From NCBI GenBank assembly GCA_958295485.1, contig OY282354.1, positions 1,922,001 to 1,986,000 on the forward strand: a DNA stretch of 64,000 nt, given 5' to 3'. Made by a program: the position numbers and the translations under genes. The number at the start of each line of letters is the position of its first letter. The first letter of the stretch is position 1. Below the pieces are notes generated by a model. That model did not search any database. It was given only the letters and a program-made list of their open reading frames with translations, and had not been told where the DNA came from. Shown here one piece after another: positions 21,937 to 31,590 of the stretch. The stretch is from an uncultured Gammaproteobacteria bacterium (GTDB taxonomy: Bacteria; Pseudomonadota; Gammaproteobacteria; Eutrophobiales; Eutrophobiaceae).

Positions 21937-22743
21937 TTTTCGAACGGGTGTCAGCGCAATACGGGTATCGGTGATTGGCTGTCGGGCCAGTTTGTATTCC
22001 CGGCACAGGACGCTCAGCATTTTCAACATGACGATGGAAAATAATATCCTGTTTCCCTCTTCCGCCTGTAAGTCGGTCAGGCAATTTTTCAAGTCCTTGT
22101 CCAGTCGCTCGAACAATTCGGTGAAAAACTTGCCCCGGGGATCATTTTCCTGAAAATTATTTTCTTTGGAGGCGACGCTGGTCTTGATGTGATGCTTGTT
22201 CAGCAAATCAACGGGTAATACATTGAGACCGAGCGCGGTGAAATGTCTGAGGTGATGCAGCAGTTCAAACGCGCCGTAGCAACAACCCGAGGACACCAGG
22301 GCAGCCAGGACAGCCTGGTTTGTGCACTGACAAGCCAGGCCGGCCGTCTTCCAGATGTACCCTGATGCGGCAGCATGTTGCCGGAGCCATGTATCATAAT
22401 CGTAACCTTCTGAATATTGGAGAAATTTTGCTGTTTTTTCAATGCAGCCGAGCAACTCTGGTTGCAGTAGATAATCCCGTGCGTTAACGGCGGATAGTTC
22501 GCGGGTAACGGGGTGTCGCGCCTGGTCGGAAAAAAATCTTTCGATCTCTTCAAGCCACCAGTGCAAGGTGGTTTTGGCGGAGCCGACGTCTGATGAGTGG
22601 CATATCACGCTGTTGAGTTCATTGTGGAAAGCAAGCAAGGCATTCAATTTTCGTTTGCTTTCCGGTGGATGAAACAGCGTGCAGTAATACCAGTTTGAAC
22701 CGGCAGGCACGGCTTTATTCCGGCAATATTCTTCCGGCGTCAT
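21901..22743 (-). CDS. Squalene/phytoene synthase-family protein
   Basis: YCTLFHPPESKRKLNALLAFHNELNSV...LHWWLEEIERFF resembles the SQS_PSY fold; the DxxxD motifs are not obvious. Confidence 0.65.
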   Translation of the reverse strand: MTPEEYCRNKAVPAGSNWYYCTLFHPPESKRKLNALLAFHNELNSVICHSSDVGSAKTTLHWWLEEIERFFSDQARHPVTRELSAVNARDYLLQPELLGCIEKTAKFLQYSEGYDYDTWLRQHAAASGYIWKTAGLACQCTNQAVLAALVSSGCCYGAFELLHHLRHFTALGLNVLPVDLLNKHHIKTSVASKENNFQENDPRGKFFTELFERLDKDLKNCLTDLQAEEGNRILFSIVMLKMLSVLCREYKLARQPITDTRIALTPVRKLWIAWRTQRKS

Positions 22744-23411
22744 TTGTCGCCGGCGTTGATCCAGCGCAAAATTTCTGCCGGGCTGTTGATTAGCCCATCC
22801 GCCCCCCAGCTTTCCGGGTCATCAGCGGCGCCAATATACCCATAAGCGGCAACCAGGGTCGTCATCCCGGCGTTTATTCCCGCCTCGACGTCACGCCTTG
22901 CGTCACCCGCGTAAAGGGTATCGTTCGGATCGCAATTCAGTAACTTGCAGGCATGGAGCAGGGGCGCCGGGTGCGGCTTTCGATGCTCAAGCGTATCGCC
23001 GGAGACAATACAGTTCGTTCGCGTGTCCAGACCGAGTCCCTGCAGGAGCGGCCTGGTCAGCCAGCCGGGTTTATTGGTGACTATCCCCCAGCGCGAACCG
23101 TTTTTTTCCAATTCGGCCAAGACCTGTTCCATCCCCGGGAACAGGCGGCTGTGACGAGTGAGATTATTCCGATATATCTCCAGGAACTTATCCCGCAGTG
23201 GAATAAAGTCCGTAGCGGTTTCGGTGATATTGAAGCCCGCCAGGATCATTGCTGCGCTGCCCAGGGAGACAACCGGACGAATTTCCTCAAATGCCAAGGG
23301 TGGTTTACCGTGGATGGCAAGCGCTTGATTCAATGCGCTTGCCATATCGAGGGCGGTATCCACCAGGGTGCCGTCCAAATCAAACAGGACATATCTGACC
23401 TTAGTTTGCAT
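22740..23411 (-). CDS. gph: Phosphoglycolate phosphatase-like HAD hydrolase
   Basis: VLFDLDGTLVDTALD, VTNKPGWLTRPLL, YAGDARRDVEAGINAGM. Confidence 0.9.
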   Translation of the reverse strand: MQTKVRYVLFDLDGTLVDTALDMASALNQALAIHGKPPLAFEEIRPVVSLGSAAMILAGFNITETATDFIPLRDKFLEIYRNNLTRHSRLFPGMEQVLAELEKNGSRWGIVTNKPGWLTRPLLQGLGLDTRTNCIVSGDTLEHRKPHPAPLLHACKLLNCDPNDTLYAGDARRDVEAGINAGMTTLVAAYGYIGAADDPESWGADGLINSPAEILRWINAGDK

Positions 23412-23623
23412 ATCCCACCAAATCTCTGAAAGTATAAATAGTTATAAATTATTCTTCAGGGAATTCAAAGAAATTCTTTATAGTCAACAAGGATACCCAC
23501 AGGGCAAACCCGTTGTTGGCCGGAATGGCTGCTGATTGATGCCCGTAATTAAGTGAAATAAGGATTGCGTGTATAATATACAATCCTATTCAATTGCCAA
23601 GCAGACGGGAGGAGCAGAAAACC

Positions 23624-24262
23624 ATGCCTTTGCAGTTACCTTTGTCACTACTTGCGGCCGGCGTCCTGACGACGGTGAGCGGGGCCAGCAGCGCGCCCGG
23701 AGATATAGAGGCGTACATCCAAACCAGCGAAGGTGACATTGTCATGACGCTGAATGATGAAAAATCGCCGGCCTCAGTCGTAAATTTTATTCGCTACGTG
23801 AATAACAGGTTTTATGACGGCACGATTTTTCACCGGGTGGTCAAGGATTTTGTCATACAGGGCGGCGGCTTCAACGTCGATATGCAAAAGAAGCTGACCC
23901 AGGACCCTATTCGCAACGAATCGGATAACGGCTTGAAAAACCTGCGCGGCACGGTTTCGATGGCGCGGACGAATGACCCCGATTCTGCAACCAGCCAGTT
24001 CTTTATCAACCTGAAAGACAACTCGTTCCTGGATTATACGCCCGGGCAATGGGGTTATTCCGTATTCGGGAGGGTGGTTAAAGGTATGGACGTGGTGGAC
24101 AAGATCGCAAACATCCCCGTCGGCAGCTCGGGCGATTATCAAGACGTGCCAACGAAAGCGGTGGTGATTAAGGGGGTACGCGTTTATGAAGTGTCCGAAC
24201 CGCCCAAACCCGCCTGGGAGAAGGTCACGGAGAAAATCAAGGCCTGGTTTTCACAGGATTGA
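23624..24262 (+). CDS. Periplasmic cyclophilin-type peptidyl-prolyl isomerase
   Basis: Signal peptide, FYDGTIFHRVVKDFVIQGGGF, SMARTNDPDSATSQFFINL. Confidence 0.95.
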   Translation: MPLQLPLSLLAAGVLTTVSGASSAPGDIEAYIQTSEGDIVMTLNDEKSPASVVNFIRYVNNRFYDGTIFHRVVKDFVIQGGGFNVDMQKKLTQDPIRNESDNGLKNLRGTVSMARTNDPDSATSQFFINLKDNSFLDYTPGQWGYSVFGRVVKGMDVVDKIANIPVGSSGDYQDVPTKAVVIKGVRVYEVSEPPKPAWEKVTEKIKAWFSQD

Positions 24263-24292
24263 AACTGCGCGATATTGCCGGTTGCAGTCGAG

Positions 24293-24952
24293 TTACAGGT
24301 CTTTCAGTAAAACGCTGCCTCTCTTTTTGAATCTTGCCGTTGCGAGTTCCGTGTATCCGTCGATGATGCTGTCCTGGACGGATTCGCGGGCCAGGATCGC
24401 GTCACGCCAGTCAAGGGCCCGGTTGCAAGCCGGTGGGATAAGGTCATCAATAACTTGCTTTAGCAGGTACTCCATCCTGATGAAAACAGGCGCATAGGCG
24501 GCGTCGATTAATGAGAACGCCTCGCCGTTGAAAAAGGGACCGGCTGTCAGGTTTTTATCCAGGAACTCGAATTTGTTTTGCAAGGCTTCCAGGGATTGGG
24601 CGACTGTTTCCTCGTCATCCGTGAGTATCATCTTGAATGACAGGTTGGATAATTCCGTGCCGAATTCTATCCAGGCCCGGTTTATGGCCTTTTGCAGCGG
24701 GTCGCCGGGATGCATGGATGGCGGTGTGATCTCATCCAGGTATTCATTAATGACTGCCGATTCGAACAGGATGTTGTCATTGATTTTCAGGACAGGCACT
24801 TTACCCAGGGGAGAGGTTTGCAAAAACCATTCAGGTTTATCGGCCAGGTCGATGTTGGTCCGTTTGAAAGGAATACCCTTCTCGAGCAACGTAATTACCG
24901 AACGTTGCACGAAAGGGCATAAGTCAAAACTGATAAGTTCGATTTTCGGCAT
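24293..24952 (-). CDS. Glutathione S-transferase family protein
   Basis: LCPFVQRSVITLLEKGIPFKRTNIDL...SPLGKVPVLKINDNILFESAVINEYLDE. Confidence 0.92.
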   Translation of the reverse strand: MPKIELISFDLCPFVQRSVITLLEKGIPFKRTNIDLADKPEWFLQTSPLGKVPVLKINDNILFESAVINEYLDEITPPSMHPGDPLQKAINRAWIEFGTELSNLSFKMILTDDEETVAQSLEALQNKFEFLDKNLTAGPFFNGEAFSLIDAAYAPVFIRMEYLLKQVIDDLIPPACNRALDWRDAILARESVQDSIIDGYTELATARFKKRGSVLLKDL

Positions 24953-25002
24953 TTAATGCTCTACTCAAATGAAGGAATCCACCAGAACGCCATCTATTTT
25001 CA

Positions 25003-25055
25003 TCTTGCAGGGGCAAGCCCCGCATGTTGCAAGCAGGGATGCGTAACCTGTGCAT
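25003..25055. repeat. Dispersed repeat R3, third copy
   Basis: TCTTGCAGGGGCAAGCCCCGCATGTTGCAAGCAGGGATGCGTAACCTGTGCA. Confidence 0.55.
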
Positions 25056-25157
25056 TATCAACAGGCTCAAGCAATCAAAAAGCCTCCGCCGGGACAGGCG
25101 CGTCCCTGCAAGCAAAAAAACCGGGGTCTGTCCCCGGCTATTTCCGGCGGGATCCGG

Positions 25158-25424
25158 CTAACGGCGTTTTTTCCCTCTCTTTCCCCGCGGTTCCTGAAAA
25201 TTGACGCGAAGATATTTACCGTTATACATCTTTCCGTTCAGCCCCTCGATTGCAGCCCTGGCTTCATGTCCCTCCATGTCGACAAAACCAAAACCCTTGC
25301 ATTTTCCAGAAAATACATCGGTCACAAGTTGGATGCCCCTGACTTTTCCGAACTCGGAAAAGAGTTCAGTCAGGGCAGCTTCGGTTGTATCAAGGGGTAG
25401 ACTCCCAACAAACATTCTTTTCAA
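25158..25424 (-). CDS. RRM-type RNA-binding protein; likely start TTG at 25424 (or ATG at 25415) rather than the track ATG at 25484
   Basis: KRMFVGSLPLDTTEAALTELFSEFGKVRGIQLVTD...GKCKGFGFVDMEGHEARAAI (RNP1/RNP2); SD-like GGAAAGG upstream. Confidence 0.9.
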   Translation of the reverse strand: MKRMFVGSLPLDTTEAALTELFSEFGKVRGIQLVTDVFSGKCKGFGFVDMEGHEARAAIEGLNGKMYNGKYLRVNFQEPRGKRGKKRR

Positions 25425-25516
25425 TGTTACATCCTTTCCAGAATACTGGACTGTAGTTGAATAATGATAACCCCCCCTGCTCATGCAGGAGGGGCGCCCG
25501 GAACGGGAAAAATACG

Positions 25517-25720
25517 TTACGCTAACCGAACGTTGGAGGCTTGCGGGCCTTTATCGCCTGCTTGTTTTTCGAATGAAACAGATTGACCTTCATTCAAGGT
25601 CTTGAAGCCTTCTGCCTGTATCGCGGAAAAATGAACGAAAACATCAGGACTGCCATCATCCGGTGTAATAAACCCATACCCTTTTGATTCACTGAACCAT
25701 TTAACTGTGCCAGTTGCCAT
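25517..25720 (-). CDS. CspA-family cold shock protein
   Basis: [31 protein letters not shown]. Confidence 0.97.
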   Translation of the reverse strand: MATGTVKWFSESKGYGFITPDDGSPDVFVHFSAIQAEGFKTLNEGQSVSFEKQAGDKGPQASNVRLA

Positions 25721-25915
25721 ATATCACCTCATATAGTTGTGTGTGTGCGTTGCAAATTCAATAAGGTAATACAGGAAAAACCAACCGGAATTACTGAATT
25801 GACCAGAGAAAATATGCAAACTACCTGTATAGTATGTACGAAAACATCAAAATTAGCAATAATTCTATAAATATTGTAACAGTTTTCTCAAGAACAGACA
25901 ACCAGGACAGAGAGC

Positions 25916-26392
25916 ATGAGCGCCAAGAATTCAGCTGAGACCGATATGTTAAGGCGTATTTTCGAAATGCAGACGGACTTGAACGACTATGTCTTCAGGA
26001 AGAATGATCTTAAAGATACAGCCGGGAAAACCTTAAGCATGGACACCCTGTATTCGGCTGTCAATAACGGCGCCTTGAAGGTGAATGAGCTGCCGAATAC
26101 CTGGTTGTCGAACTATTCAAGGGCGATGCGCGAGGAGATCGCTGAGCTTGATGAAGAATTATTGTGGAAGTGGTGGAGCAAGGATGAAATTGATATACAG
26201 AATATCCGGGTTGAATTAATCGACGTATTGCATTTTCTTGTGTCCGGGATGATATGCGCGGGCCTTACCCCGGAAGAAGTGTACGATATTTATTGTCAAA
26301 AACATGCGGTTAATTTAAGCAGACAGGATAGTGGCTATAGCAAAGTGGCAAAAACCGAAGATGATAATAAGAAAATCGGTTCAAGGTTGTAA
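25916..26392 (+). CDS. Dimeric dUTPase (all-alpha NTP pyrophosphohydrolase)
   Basis: MREEIAELDEELLWKWWSKDEIDIQNIRVELIDVLHFLVS fits an ExxE...ExxD motif. Confidence 0.88.
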   Translation: MSAKNSAETDMLRRIFEMQTDLNDYVFRKNDLKDTAGKTLSMDTLYSAVNNGALKVNELPNTWLSNYSRAMREEIAELDEELLWKWWSKDEIDIQNIRVELIDVLHFLVSGMICAGLTPEEVYDIYCQKHAVNLSRQDSGYSKVAKTEDDNKKIGSRL

Positions 26393-26409
26393 ACCGAGGC
26401 AGTCTTGCA

Positions 26410-26889
26410 TTGGTCAATGAGATGATCGCGAATAGGCGGGGCGGAAGCCGTTATCCCCTTAGTGGCTTTATATTGCTGGTTGTGTTATCGACCGGCGTTT
26501 CCGGCCAGGCCAAATTCAAGTCCGGCAGTTTGACTATCAATACCGGTGGTCGGAATTTGAATTACATCATTGAAGTTGCGGATAATGACCGCTCAAGAAG
26601 CGTTGGCCTGATGTACAGACAAACCCTGTCCGCGACCCAGGGCATGTTGTTGCTTTATAAAAAACCGCAACAGGCTAACGTCTGGATGAAAAATACCTTC
26701 CTGCCACTTGATATAATCTACATTGACGCCAGGGGATATATCGTCAAGATAATTGAAAATGCAACCCCGCAATCCACCGGGCTAATGCGGTCCGGAGTCA
26801 GGGTCAAGGCCGTTTTGGAGCTGAACGCGGGGCAAGTGGAGAAACATCAAATAGCCATTGGCAATCATGTTGCCTGGCAGGTGAACTGA
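26410..26889 (+). CDS. DUF192 family secreted protein
   Basis: RSVGLMYRQTLSATQGMLLLYKKPQQANVWMKNTFLPLDIIYIDA. Confidence 0.93.
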   Translation: MVNEMIANRRGGSRYPLSGFILLVVLSTGVSGQAKFKSGSLTINTGGRNLNYIIEVADNDRSRSVGLMYRQTLSATQGMLLLYKKPQQANVWMKNTFLPLDIIYIDARGYIVKIIENATPQSTGLMRSGVRVKAVLELNAGQVEKHQIAIGNHVAWQVN

Positions 26890-26964
26890 TAACGCCTGTT
26901 TTGCCGTCGGTTGCCCGAACGCATTGCGCCCATAGAGGCAGACCCCGCGTCGGCCACGGTGATG

Positions 26965-27012
26965 GGCAACCACGGGGCCTGCCCCTGCATGTTGTCAGCG
27001 GGGGGCTACGGG
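26965..27012. repeat. Dispersed repeat R3, fourth copy (divergent)
   Basis: GGCAACCACGGGGCCTGCCCCTGCATGTTGTCAGCGGGGGGC. Confidence 0.45.
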
Positions 27013-27051
27013 ATGGGCCTCATTACCTGAGTTATGCCGTATAATGGAGCT

Positions 27052-28236
27052 ATGAAAATCATTCTTGCGCCCGACTCGTTCAAAGAAAACCTGACTTCAA
27101 TGGAAGTAGCGACCGCCATGGAAGAAGGCATTAAAAGAGCAATGCCTGAAGCTGACTGTATCAAGATACCTATGGCCGATGGGGGAGAGGGAACGGTGCA
27201 GTCCCTGGTCCATGCGGCGGGAGGGAGCTTCATAAGTTGCGACGTCAAGGGGCCTGTGGGTCGGCGCGTCAAGGCCCATTATGGGATGCTGGCGGATGAA
27301 AAGACCGCGGTCGTTGAAATGGCGATGGCATCGGGCTTGTCATTGGTCAGTGGTAAAACTAAAAATCCATTGAAAACCACTTCCTATGGAACGGGGGAAT
27401 TGCTTAGTCATGCCATTGACAGGGGGGCGAAGAAAATCATTTTAGGCATAGGCGGTTCAGCTACCAACGATGCCGGTATGGGTATGGCCCAGGCCCTGGG
27501 CGTCGTGTTTCGCGACAAGAATGCCCGCATCATCCGCCAAAACGGGACTGGTGAGATGTTGCAGAAAGTTGAATTCATAGATATGGACGGTATCCATCCG
27601 AAGCTGATGAACACGCGGATACTGGTTGCCTGCGATGTTGACAATCCCTTATACGGAAAACGTGGAGCGGCCTGGGTGTTTGCCCCACAGAAAGGCGCGA
27701 CTGCGCCAATGGTAGAGACCCTGGACCGAAATTTGAAACATATAGCCGGGATTATTAAACGGGAATTAGGGGTCGATGTCGGCAAGGTACCGGGCGCGGG
27801 GGCGGCGGGTGGCCTGGGCGCCGGTCTGCTGGTCTTCGCCGGCGCGGAGCTGAAGAGTGGCATCGAGCTCATCAGCAAGGCAACATCTATCGAGAAACAC
27901 CTGAACTCGGCGGATTTGGTTTTTACCGGGGAGGGGCGCGTGGATTTTCAAACCGCATTTGGCAAGACGCCGGCCGGTATCGCCAACCTTGCCGGTAAAT
28001 ACAGCGTTCCCGTTATCGCCGTCGCGGGAGGGTTGGCAGATGATGCAAGGGAAAATTTTGCGCATGGGATAGACGGCCTGGAAGCGGCTGTCGCAAGGGA
28101 CATGCAGCTGCGCGAAGCATTATCAAATTCCAGGGAATATGTCGCCAATGCAGCAGAGCGGGCTATACGGCTCATAAAAATCGGACAGACAATGGAAAAG
28201 AATAGCAAGAGGAGCGTAGCGACGAAGAATCCATGA
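27052..28236 (+). CDS. Glycerate kinase
   Basis: MKIILAPDSFKENLTSMEVATAMEEG, PMADGGEGTV, GIGGSATNDAGMGMAQALG. Confidence 0.95.
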   Translation: MKIILAPDSFKENLTSMEVATAMEEGIKRAMPEADCIKIPMADGGEGTVQSLVHAAGGSFISCDVKGPVGRRVKAHYGMLADEKTAVVEMAMASGLSLVSGKTKNPLKTTSYGTGELLSHAIDRGAKKIILGIGGSATNDAGMGMAQALGVVFRDKNARIIRQNGTGEMLQKVEFIDMDGIHPKLMNTRILVACDVDNPLYGKRGAAWVFAPQKGATAPMVETLDRNLKHIAGIIKRELGVDVGKVPGAGAAGGLGAGLLVFAGAELKSGIELISKATSIEKHLNSADLVFTGEGRVDFQTAFGKTPAGIANLAGKYSVPVIAVAGGLADDARENFAHGIDGLEAAVARDMQLREALSNSREYVANAAERAIRLIKIGQTMEKNSKRSVATKNP

Positions 28237-28284
28237 ATCCATGCTACGGAATTGCATGTCACCCTGGCTATGACCAGCAGCTCT

Positions 28285-28320
28285 CCCAAACCCACTTTCG
28301 ACGAACAGCGGGAACTCCCG
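28285..28320. repeat. Partial copy of hairpin repeat R1 (right arm of the 39-kb copy)
   Basis: CCCAAACCCACTTTCGACGAACAGCGGGAACTCCCGG versus CCCAAACCCACTTTCGACGAACAGCGGGAGCTCCTG at 39226. Confidence 0.75.
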
Positions 28321-28372
28321 GGTTATGGCTGTGAAGTATGATCTTGCCTTGTGCCGCTGGAAACTCGACGCA

Positions 28373-29368
28373 TCAGAGCTTCCTGGGGTCAAACAGCTTT
28401 ATCGTCGAGGCAAGCAGCTTTTCCAGGAATGGTTTCTTGCATACAAAGGCTACTTCATATATATCGGCGGATTTTATGGCCTCACTGAGATAATCGTCAC
28501 TGGTCTGTATGCTATCTACTAAACCGAGCTCAATAGCTTTTTTTCCATGCCAGTGTTCTCCAGTAGAAATTTCTTCAATATCAATCTGTTGTCGATTTTC
28601 TTTAACAAATTCCTTGAAAAGTTTGTGGGTTTCTTCCAGCTCTTCGCGCAGTTTTTCCCGGTCTTCTTCGGTGTTCTCGCCGAACAGTGACAGGGTGCGC
28701 TTATATTTACCGGCTGTTATCTGCTCGAAATCAATATCGTGTTTCTTCAAGAGTTTGTTAAAATTCGGTATCTGCGCCAACACGCCGATGGAACCGATTA
28801 TCGCAAACGGCGCGGCAATGATCTTGTCAGCGACACAGGCCATCATATACCCGCCACTGGCCGCGACCTTATCGACGGCAACGGTCAAGCTGATGTTTTT
28901 TTCTTTTATTCTTTTCAGCTGGGACGCGGCAAGCCCATAACCATGCACCGTGCCCCCACCACTTTCCAGTACCACAATGACCTCGTCATCTTCCGATACA
29001 GTGGTTAATATGGCGGAAATTTCCTCCCGCAATGAATTCACTTCATCTGCCCTGATATCCCCCCTGAAGTTGATGACAAAAATACGCCGTTTTCCGGTAT
29101 CGTCGGATTTCTCTGCTTTCTTGTGTTTCGACTTGAGCTCCTTTACCGATTTCTTGAAGGCATGTTTAGGCAGAATCGCCGACTGCAACATCAGTTGCAT
29201 ATGTTCGAATTTCTGGTTCAGGTTTTTGACTTCCAGGTGTCCGTCCGTACCGGCCCTGGCGCGCATCATCAGCATGATAACAACAAAAATAATCACTGAC
29301 GCCACGATGACAACCGTTCCAAACTTGGCCAGGAACAGTCCGTATTCAGTTAGAAAATCTGTCCACAT
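28373..29368 (-). CDS. sohB: SohB-type signal peptide peptidase / inner membrane protease
   Basis: VIVVLESGGGTVHGYGLAASQL, VDKVAASGGYMMACVADKIIAAPFAIIGSIGV. Confidence 0.93.
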   Translation of the reverse strand: MWTDFLTEYGLFLAKFGTVVIVASVIIFVVIMLMMRARAGTDGHLEVKNLNQKFEHMQLMLQSAILPKHAFKKSVKELKSKHKKAEKSDDTGKRRIFVINFRGDIRADEVNSLREEISAILTTVSEDDEVIVVLESGGGTVHGYGLAASQLKRIKEKNISLTVAVDKVAASGGYMMACVADKIIAAPFAIIGSIGVLAQIPNFNKLLKKHDIDFEQITAGKYKRTLSLFGENTEEDREKLREELEETHKLFKEFVKENRQQIDIEEISTGEHWHGKKAIELGLVDSIQTSDDYLSEAIKSADIYEVAFVCKKPFLEKLLASTIKLFDPRKL

Positions 29369-29475
29369 CGGTTTTATTTCTCCAAGTGTTTGTATTTAAG
29401 GATACTCTGAACAAGTCCATTTCCGTATCATGGGAATTATATTACGGATAAATACAATAATCCCGCATTAAACTC

Positions 29476-31224
29476 GTGCTGACCAATATCGACAAACTCA
29501 AACCTTTACGCCGCGCTTTGCCTTTTCTACGTCCGTACACCGGCAGGTTGCTGTTTGCCTTGCTATGTCTGACAGTCGCAGCGATTGCCGCGTTGGGAAT
29601 GCCGATTTCGATCAGGTTCGTTATCGACTATGGCTTTTCAAATGAAAACGGCCAACCCATCGACGTTTATTTTCTGGCGCTTTTATTTCTATCCCTGGTT
29701 TATGCCTTGTTTTCTTCACTCCGGTATTACACGGTGATGTGGATCGGCGAGAGGGTAGTCGCCGATATTCGTTCCGCCGTCTATAAGCATGTCATCAGGA
29801 TGAGTCCCACTTTTTTTGAAGTCACGAAAGCCGGTGAAATACTGTCCAGGTTGACCACTGACACCACCTTGGTCCAGTCAGTAGTCGGCGCCGGCGTTTC
29901 GATCGCCCTGAGAAGCGCGTTTGTCCTGTCAGGCGGCTTGATCATGTTATTTGTCACCAGTCCTAAGTTAAGCCTGTTCTTGTTTGGTTTATTGCCTGTT
30001 GTTGTCTTGCCTGTATGGATATACGGAAGAAAAGTCAGGCGGTTATCACGGGAGACACAGGACCGGGTCGCCGATTCCAGCGGGATTGCGAGTGAAGCGC
30101 TAAACGCGATACATATCGTCCAGGCATTTACTTTGGAGGATCTACAGGGCCATCGATTCAGTGATTCCGTCGAGCAATCATTCAGCGCGGCAAAGCGGCG
30201 ACTTTTCGTCAGCGCCCTGTTGTCCGGCATCATTGTTTTAACCGCATTCAGCGCGATTGTGATTGTCTTATGGACTGGCGCCCGTTCCGTCATAGACGGC
30301 AGCATTTCCGCCGGCGTCCTGGTTCAGTTCCTGTTTTATGCCACCTTCGTCGCCGGCAGCACCACGGCGATAGGCGAGGTATGGGGTGACGTGCAACGCG
30401 CGGCAGGCGCCATGGAGAGGTTGATGGAGTTACTGAACACGAAACCTGAAATAACCAGCGCCACCGGCGGCAAAGCGTTTCCTGTTAACGGCAATAACCG
30501 TGTTTTAATCGAAAACGTCAGTTTCAATTATCCCAGCCGCCCCGGGCAGTTGGCGTTAAACGAATTTTTCCTGGATATTGCGCCCGGCGAGACCGTTGCG
30601 CTGGTAGGGCCGTCCGGCGCGGGTAAAAGTACGGTCTTTCAATTGCTGTTGCGGTTCTATGACCCCCGCTCAGGCGCCATATTGATCGATGGCACAGACA
30701 TCCGGGATATGGACTTGCAGGCGCTCAGGAAGCGCATCGGTATCGTACCCCAACAGACCGTATTATTTGCGGACAGTGTCCTGGAAAATATTCGGTTCGG
30801 CAATCCGCAGGCCCCGGATGAAGCCGTCATCGATGCGGCTGTGACTGCCCATGCCGATGACTTCATCCGGCAATTGCCCCAGGGCTACCAGACTTCCCTG
30901 GGCGAAAAAGGCGCAAGACTGTCCGGTGGCCAGCAGCAACGGATAGCCATTGCCAGGGCCATATTGAAAGATCCACCGATATTGCTACTTGATGAGGCTA
31001 CCAGTTCACTGGACGCCGAAAGCGAAAACCTCTTGCAACAGGCATTGCAAGAGTTGATGGCGAACAGGACGGTAATTGTCATCGCGCACCGCCTTGCCAC
31101 AGTAAAAAAAGTGGGCAGGATCATTGTCATGGAGCAGGGCAGGATGGTAGATACGGGTACCCATGCCAGTTTAACGGAAAAAGAGGGGCTTTATTCGAGA
31201 CTGGCAGAATTGCAATTCAACTGA
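29476..31224 (+). CDS. ABC transporter with fused TM and ATPase domains (MsbA-like exporter)
   Basis: GPSGAGKSTVFQLLLRFYDP, LSGGQQQRIAIARAILKDPPILLLDEATSSLD; N-terminal 6-TM domain. Confidence 0.93.
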   Translation: MLTNIDKLKPLRRALPFLRPYTGRLLFALLCLTVAAIAALGMPISIRFVIDYGFSNENGQPIDVYFLALLFLSLVYALFSSLRYYTVMWIGERVVADIRSAVYKHVIRMSPTFFEVTKAGEILSRLTTDTTLVQSVVGAGVSIALRSAFVLSGGLIMLFVTSPKLSLFLFGLLPVVVLPVWIYGRKVRRLSRETQDRVADSSGIASEALNAIHIVQAFTLEDLQGHRFSDSVEQSFSAAKRRLFVSALLSGIIVLTAFSAIVIVLWTGARSVIDGSISAGVLVQFLFYATFVAGSTTAIGEVWGDVQRAAGAMERLMELLNTKPEITSATGGKAFPVNGNNRVLIENVSFNYPSRPGQLALNEFFLDIAPGETVALVGPSGAGKSTVFQLLLRFYDPRSGAILIDGTDIRDMDLQALRKRIGIVPQQTVLFADSVLENIRFGNPQAPDEAVIDAAVTAHADDFIRQLPQGYQTSLGEKGARLSGGQQQRIAIARAILKDPPILLLDEATSSLDAESENLLQQALQELMANRTVIVIAHRLATVKKVGRIIVMEQGRMVDTGTHASLTEKEGLYSRLAELQFN

Positions 31225-31262
31225 AATCCGTTGATACTCCGCCCCTGTCAAAAGATGTGACC

Positions 31263-31353
31263 GGAGAGATGGCCGAGTGGTTTAAGGCGCACGCCTGGAA
31301 AGTGTGTATACGTTAATAACGTATCGAGGGTTCGAATCCCTCTCTCTCCGCCA
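31263..31353 (+). tRNA. tRNA-Ser (GGA anticodon), CCA encoded
   Basis: Acceptor GGAGAGA/TCTCTCC, anticodon loop CTGGAAA, long variable arm, GGTTCGAATCC T-loop, GCCA end. Confidence 0.96.
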
Positions 31354-31590
31354 AACCGCCTGGTCTATGAGTGACGTACCATTGGTCTACAGGCAAGCGT
31401 CATCTTCCAGCAACATGGCAACGACTTCCTGTAAATTTTTGTTCAATTCAACGAGTTTGCCCCGGCCGGGTATTGGGGAATTTACGTGTATTTTTACTGA
31501 ATTCAAGTATTATATATACATGATGTTTGTATTTATTCACGTTGCCACTGCCATCCCTGTGCAGTGCATATTTAACTGGGGGCATAATAA

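Noticed and set aside
31375-31460. Minus-strand reading GRGKLVELNKNLQEVVAMLLEDDACL* just after tRNA-Ser, possibly an antitoxin or DUF tail
   Set aside because: Too short and without an upstream start or partner; no confident family match
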